From: Nocardioidaceae bacterium
Lineage (GTDB): Bacteria; Actinomycetota; Actinomycetes; Propionibacteriales; Nocardioidaceae
Assembly: GCA_013696745.1 (NCBI GenBank)
Contig: JACCXZ010000201.1
Location: 1 to 39,191, forward strand
Direction: 5' to 3'
DNA length: 39,191 bases
This document shows positions 33,482 to 39,191 of the stretch, piece after piece; the first letter of the stretch is position 1, and the number at the start of each line of letters is the position of its first letter. Both the position numbers and the translations under genes were made by a program. The notes under the pieces were generated by a model. It ran no database searches and was not told the DNA's origin. It saw nothing but the letters and a program-made list of their open reading frames with translations.

Positions 33482-34210
33482 TCAGCTGAGCAGGCTGCGC
33501 GCCAGCAGCACCAGCGACGAGGTGGCACACACTGCGAGTACGGCGGGACGCACGTGCCGGGCACGCAGGCGATCCGCGACCAGGCGCGAGAGACCGAAGC
33601 CGACGACCAGGCAGGGCAGCAGCAGCAGCGCGAGCAGTCCGGCACGTACCTCCAGAGCGCCGGCCGCGCCCAGCCCGGCCAGGCTCAGCACGGCACCGGC
33701 GAGGAAGTACACCGCCAGCGTGCAGCGGATCTGCTCGGGCGGGCGGTGCTGGTAGAGGACGGCGAGCGGAGGACCACCCACCGAGGTCGCGGTGCCGGCC
33801 ACCCCCGACACGAACCCTGCCGCCAGCAGCGTGGCACTGGTCACCGGGACGACCACCGCCCGCGCGGTGACCAGCACGGCCGACAGGACCATGAGCGCCA
33901 CGGCGACCCCGAGCTGCCGGTCGGTGAAGGTCGCAACGCAGACCACACCCACGCCGGTGCCGGGCACACGGGCGGGCAGCGCCCACGCCAACCCCCGCCA
34001 GTCGACGGCGTCGCGCTCACGGGCCAACGTCACCATCGGCAGCGCCGCCGCCATCCACAGCAGCAGGTCCGGCATCAGTGCGGGCACCACCAGTGCGATC
34101 ACCGGTGCGGCGACCAGTCCGAGCCCGAGCCCGACCAGTCCCTGCACCGCCGCCCCGACCGTGAGGGTTGCGGCCAGCACGGCCACCACCCACAGGTCCA
34201 GACCCAGCAC
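33482..34210 (-). CDS. TSUP family (TauE/SafE-type) membrane transporter
   Basis: A 242-residue membrane protein with about eight helices. It opens VVAVLAATLTVGAAVQGLVG and carries GFVSGVAGTATSVGGPPLAVLYQ near 132, matching the conserved FxSGxxGxGGG/PP region of TSUP proteins; the second repeat is similar. These proteins export sulfite, sulfoacetate or related anions in studied cases; the substrate here is unknown. GTG 34210 lies 3 bp after the acn stop, so it may be made from the acn message. A link to the sulfur chemistry of the distant sulfotransferase genes would be speculation. Confidence 0.85.
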   Translation of the reverse strand: MLGLDLWVVAVLAATLTVGAAVQGLVGLGLGLVAAPVIALVVPALMPDLLLWMAAALPMVTLARERDAVDWRGLAWALPARVPGTGVGVVCVATFTDRQLGVAVALMVLSAVLVTARAVVVPVTSATLLAAGFVSGVAGTATSVGGPPLAVLYQHRPPEQIRCTLAVYFLAGAVLSLAGLGAAGALEVRAGLLALLLLPCLVVGFGLSRLVADRLRARHVRPAVLAVCATSSLVLLARSLLS

Positions 34211-34213
34211 CCG

Positions 34214-37078
<2,865 letters not shown>

Positions 37079-37176
37079 CACGTGCTCCTTGCGACTCGTC
37101 TTGTGTGGACCATGGTGCCCGCCAAGGCGCGGATTCTGCCACTGAGGGCAACCTTGACCGTTCGACACCGAGAGTC

Positions 37177-37190
37177 TCTTGATGTCAAGA
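37177..37190. promoter_or_regulatory. Palindrome upstream of acn, possible operator
   Basis: TCTTGATGTCAAGA is a 6-2-6 palindrome about 100 bp upstream of the acn start. On the minus strand it contains TTGACA, a perfect -35 match, though the -10 at 17 nt (TCGAAC) is poor. The protein that binds it is unknown; it does not match the SOS box found at 30947. Confidence 0.5.
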
Positions 37191-37211
37191 TACACGACGT
37201 GTGAGCTCGGC

Positions 37212-37588
37212 TCACAGCGCCCATCCGGTGACGCCTGCCCTCTGCTCGCAGGATGTGACGGTCGCGCCTGCTTCTTCAGCCGCGAGCAGGGCGCAACAGT
37301 CGGGCATCCTCAGCCCAGTGATCACCCGCAACTGTGCATGCATGCCTTGCAGCGGTGTCGGGACGGAACGGCAATGCGTTCACCTCGAGGTCGCGAAGTG
37401 CCGCCTGAGCCAGTCCCGGTTGGCCATCCGAACGGGCCCACCAGCACCTCCGCCAGCGTCAGCGGGTTGGCTCCGAGGTCGTCGTCGATCGCGTGGACCA
37501 GCAGCGTCTCAGCGGCGTCGTGATGCGCGTCGTCACTGTCCAGGTGAGCGATCAGGACGCTTGCGTCCATCACGATCACGCCGGCCAC
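37212..37588 (-). pseudogene. VapC-like PIN-domain toxin, frameshifted twice
   Basis: The 5' part, from GTG 37588, gives VIVMDASVLIAHLDSDDAHH and TLAEVLVGP, the first two acidic motifs of a PIN ribonuclease. About 37433 the frame changes and the homologous text resumes as GLAQAALRDLEVNALPF; about 37340 it changes again to [20 protein letters not shown], which supplies the third acidic residue, ending at TGA 37212. The second shift coincides with a tandem GCAT duplication at 37336-37343: removing four bases restores the frame. The closing DxD-type motif is degenerate (VTSCEQRAG). VapC toxins cut RNA and pair with VapB; no intact VapB is present next to it. Nonfunctional, fairly sure. Confidence 0.85.
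37336..37345. repeat. GCAT tandem duplication that breaks the PIN toxin frame
   Basis: GCATGCATGC at 37336-37345 consists of two GCAT units and a half unit. Removing one unit rejoins the reading frame of the PIN domain across this site (on the minus strand RHAQLRVITG), so it looks like the lesion. Confidence 0.6.
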
Positions 37589-38003
37589 TCCTCGCGAAGC
37601 CTGTGCAGGTAGTCAGCCCCGTACGCGCCCGTGAAGATTCCGCTGTGCTTCTGGTGGTTCGATGACTTGGCGAAGCACAGGATGGAGTCGTGGACGGCCC
37701 CGAAATCGTGTGTATCCCCGTGCGCTGTAGTCCGCTTCCAGATGATCTCCGCCCGGAAGTTTCTCGGCGCCGAAGATCTCGTCCAGCAGCGTCCGGGCGA
37801 GGTGACTGACGTTCGGTGCCAGGTGCAGGAACAGCGAGCCCCGATCCGAGAGCAGCTCGCGGATCGGAACCAGGCCCTCGTACAGCATCTGCAGGTACGA
37901 CTCGACGCCCTTCGTTGACCGTCTCCACGACCTGCAACGGCAGCCGGAGCCTGGGAGTCGCCGCGCTCTTGCCGTCCCACTCCAGCCTGACGCCCATCGC
38001 CAC
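37576..38003 (-). pseudogene. Remnant of a site-specific DNA methyltransferase
   Basis: ATG 38003, preceded by GGAGGG with 8-nt spacing, opens MAMGVRLEWDGKSAATPRLR, then the frame changes to SYLQMLYEGLVPIRELLSDR (near 37900) and SLFLHLAPNVSHLARTLLDE, then changes again to IIWKRTTAHGDTHDFGAVHD and SILCFAKSSNHQKHSGIF. These later blocks are the middle of N6-adenine methyltransferases of the Mod/type III-like group. The catalytic DPPY and the SAM-binding FxGxG parts are missing, so an internal deletion and frameshifts have removed activity. The last frame ends with REEWPA and a stop (37576) overlapping the start of the broken PIN toxin. A restriction partner is not seen. Confidence 0.78.
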
Positions 38004-38093
38004 ACCCCTCCGTTTCCCCGCCCTGGCGCGCCACCGGTACGTTGCGCCCGCGCCTAGCCCGCCGGGCCTGCGCGAAGCCCCTGGCGCCGGCGT

Positions 38094-39191
38094 TCACCGA
38101 CTGGCGCCGCCTCGGCGCGTCGCAGCGATCAGCTCCTCCTCCGCGTGGCGGCCCGGACCGATGCTCGGCAGCCGCATCACCATCGCGACCCCGGCCAGCC
38201 ACCACGCACCGAGAATGACCCATTCGTACGGCCAGATCAGGGCAGCTGGCATGCCGGGAAGGAACAGCACAGCCAACGCGAGGCTGAGCACCGCGGCGAG
38301 GGCACCGACAACGGGGCCGCCGGCTACGCGGAACGGTCGCTCCATGTCCGGCTCGCGGCGGCGCAGGACGAGGAACGTCACCGTGACCAGGAAGAACGCG
38401 ATCACGATCGACACGCCACCGGCGTCCACCAGCCACACCAGCATCTGCTGCCCGAACAGCGGGGCGAGTAGCGACAGCCCCCCGATGAACAGGATCGCGT
38501 TGCCCGGTGTGCGGTAGCGCGGATGGACAGTCGCGAACCACCGAGGAAGCATCCCCGACGAAGCCAGCGCGTACATCAGGCGGCTGGCGCCGAGCAGGAA
38601 GCTGTTCCAGCTGGTGAGGATCCCCGCGACACCGCCGAGGACGAGGATGTCGCCGAACAGCTGGCTACCCCAGAGCTCGCTCATGCCGTCGGCGGTCGGC
38701 AGCTCGGAGGCCGCGAGGACGTCCTGGGGCAGGGAGGACCCGACGGTCACCATGACCAACACGTACCACGCCGTTGCCGCCGCCACGGAGATGACGAGGA
38801 GCTTGCCGATCAGCCGGTACGGCAGGTTGATCTCCTCGGCCGACTGCGGGATGACGTCGAAACCGACGAACAGGAACGGCACCGCCACGAGAACGCCGAT
38901 GACGCCGGCGGCCCCGCCGGTGAACAGCGGCTGGAGGTTGTCGGCCTCCCCGCCGACGACGGAGCCGAGGAGCAGGAGCGCGCCTACACCCAGCAGGAAG
39001 AGGACGGCGACGGACTGGAAGACGGCCGCTGGCCTGACCCCGACATAGTTCAGCCAGGTCATGGCCACCGCTCCGACGACTCCGACCGCGGCCCACGAGG
39101 CGTAGACCTGGTAGCCGGCCACCGTCCACAGCTCGCCGGCCAGCATGTCGGGTGCGAGGTAGAGCAGCGTCTGCGGTAGCGCAACCGCCTC
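38094..39191 (-). CDS. APC family amino-acid permease (N-terminus cut by window edge)
   Basis: The minus strand is open from the right edge (39191) to a stop at 38094, giving 365 residues of the C-terminal part of an amino acid/polyamine permease. About nine hydrophobic segments are visible. FLFVGFDVIPQSAEEINLPY near residue 100 is the family's conserved helix with GFD and E; later LMYALASSGMLPRWFATVHP is the typical cytoplasmic loop motif of APC carriers. An in-frame ATG at 39146 is internal, not the start: the frame extends with VALPQTLLYLAPD to the edge. Substrate unknown. Its 3' end lies 90 bp from the methyltransferase remnant. Confidence 0.88.
   Translation of the reverse strand, partial: EAVALPQTLLYLAPDMLAGELWTVAGYQVYASWAAVGVVGAVAMTWLNYVGVRPAAVFQSVAVLFLLGVGALLLLGSVVGGEADNLQPLFTGGAAGVIGVLVAVPFLFVGFDVIPQSAEEINLPYRLIGKLLVISVAAATAWYVLVMVTVGSSLPQDVLAASELPTADGMSELWGSQLFGDILVLGGVAGILTSWNSFLLGASRLMYALASSGMLPRWFATVHPRYRTPGNAILFIGGLSLLAPLFGQQMLVWLVDAGGVSIVIAFFLVTVTFLVLRRREPDMERPFRVAGGPVVGALAAVLSLALAVLFLPGMPAALIWPYEWVILGAWWLAGVAMVMRLPSIGPGRHAEEELIAATRRGGASR

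Overview
The window is GC-rich chromosomal DNA of an actinobacterium, most likely Propionibacteriales/Nocardioidaceae-like. Support for the phylum: strong GC bias at third positions, frequent GTG starts, many leaderless promoters (a TANNNT-type -10 about 6-8 nt before the start codon), a fadA2-fabG4-htdX gene set as in mycobacteria, a PAC2 protein and a perfect actinobacterial LexA (SOS) box. The family-level placement is a guess. No rRNA, tRNA, CRISPR array or intact mobile element was seen.

Layout. 1-3.2 kb: a TerC-family membrane protein (cut by the left edge), divergent from an SppA-type S49 peptidase, which converges on a VOC/glyoxalase-like gene across a perfect 13-bp hairpin. 3.3-12.0 kb: the most distinctive stretch, with four paralogous sulfotransferase-like genes (two strands), one formylglycine-type sulfatase between the last two, and uvrB embedded among them with one sulfotransferase directly behind it. 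12.1-15.6 kb: a P1/DmpA-type peptidase, an ATP-dependent DNA ligase and a calcineurin-like phosphoesterase. 15.6-16.4 kb: a decayed Rieske oxygenase gene. 16.6-19.5 kb: an S9 oligopeptidase B-like peptidase and a small secreted protein. 19.5-24.1 kb: an AlkA-like DNA glycosylase, then thiolase (fadA2-like), divergent from fabG4-like reductase and htdX-like MaoC dehydratase, together a fatty acyl module. 24.0-26.3 kb: a secreted M23 endopeptidase with five aspartate-rich repeats, and a frameshifted epimerase pseudogene. 26.2-30.1 kb: tesB, PAC2 and dxs in one direction. 30.1-31.7 kb: a HIT protein, a small LexA-controlled gene, an array of hairpins and a flavin-reductase-like gene. 31.7-34.2 kb: an EamA transporter, a phosphatidylcholine-synthase-like enzyme and a TSUP transporter. 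34.2-37.1 kb: aconitase. 37.2-38.0 kb: a graveyard with a twice-frameshifted VapC-like PIN toxin and a collapsed DNA methyltransferase. 38.1 kb to the edge: an APC amino-acid permease, cut by the right edge.

Together, the window is a mostly housekeeping region (DNA repair, isoprenoid, TCA and acyl-CoA metabolism) broken by accessory material. The best candidates for something new are the sulfotransferase/sulfatase cluster, the SOS-controlled 123-residue protein of unknown function, and the unexplained hairpin array beside it.
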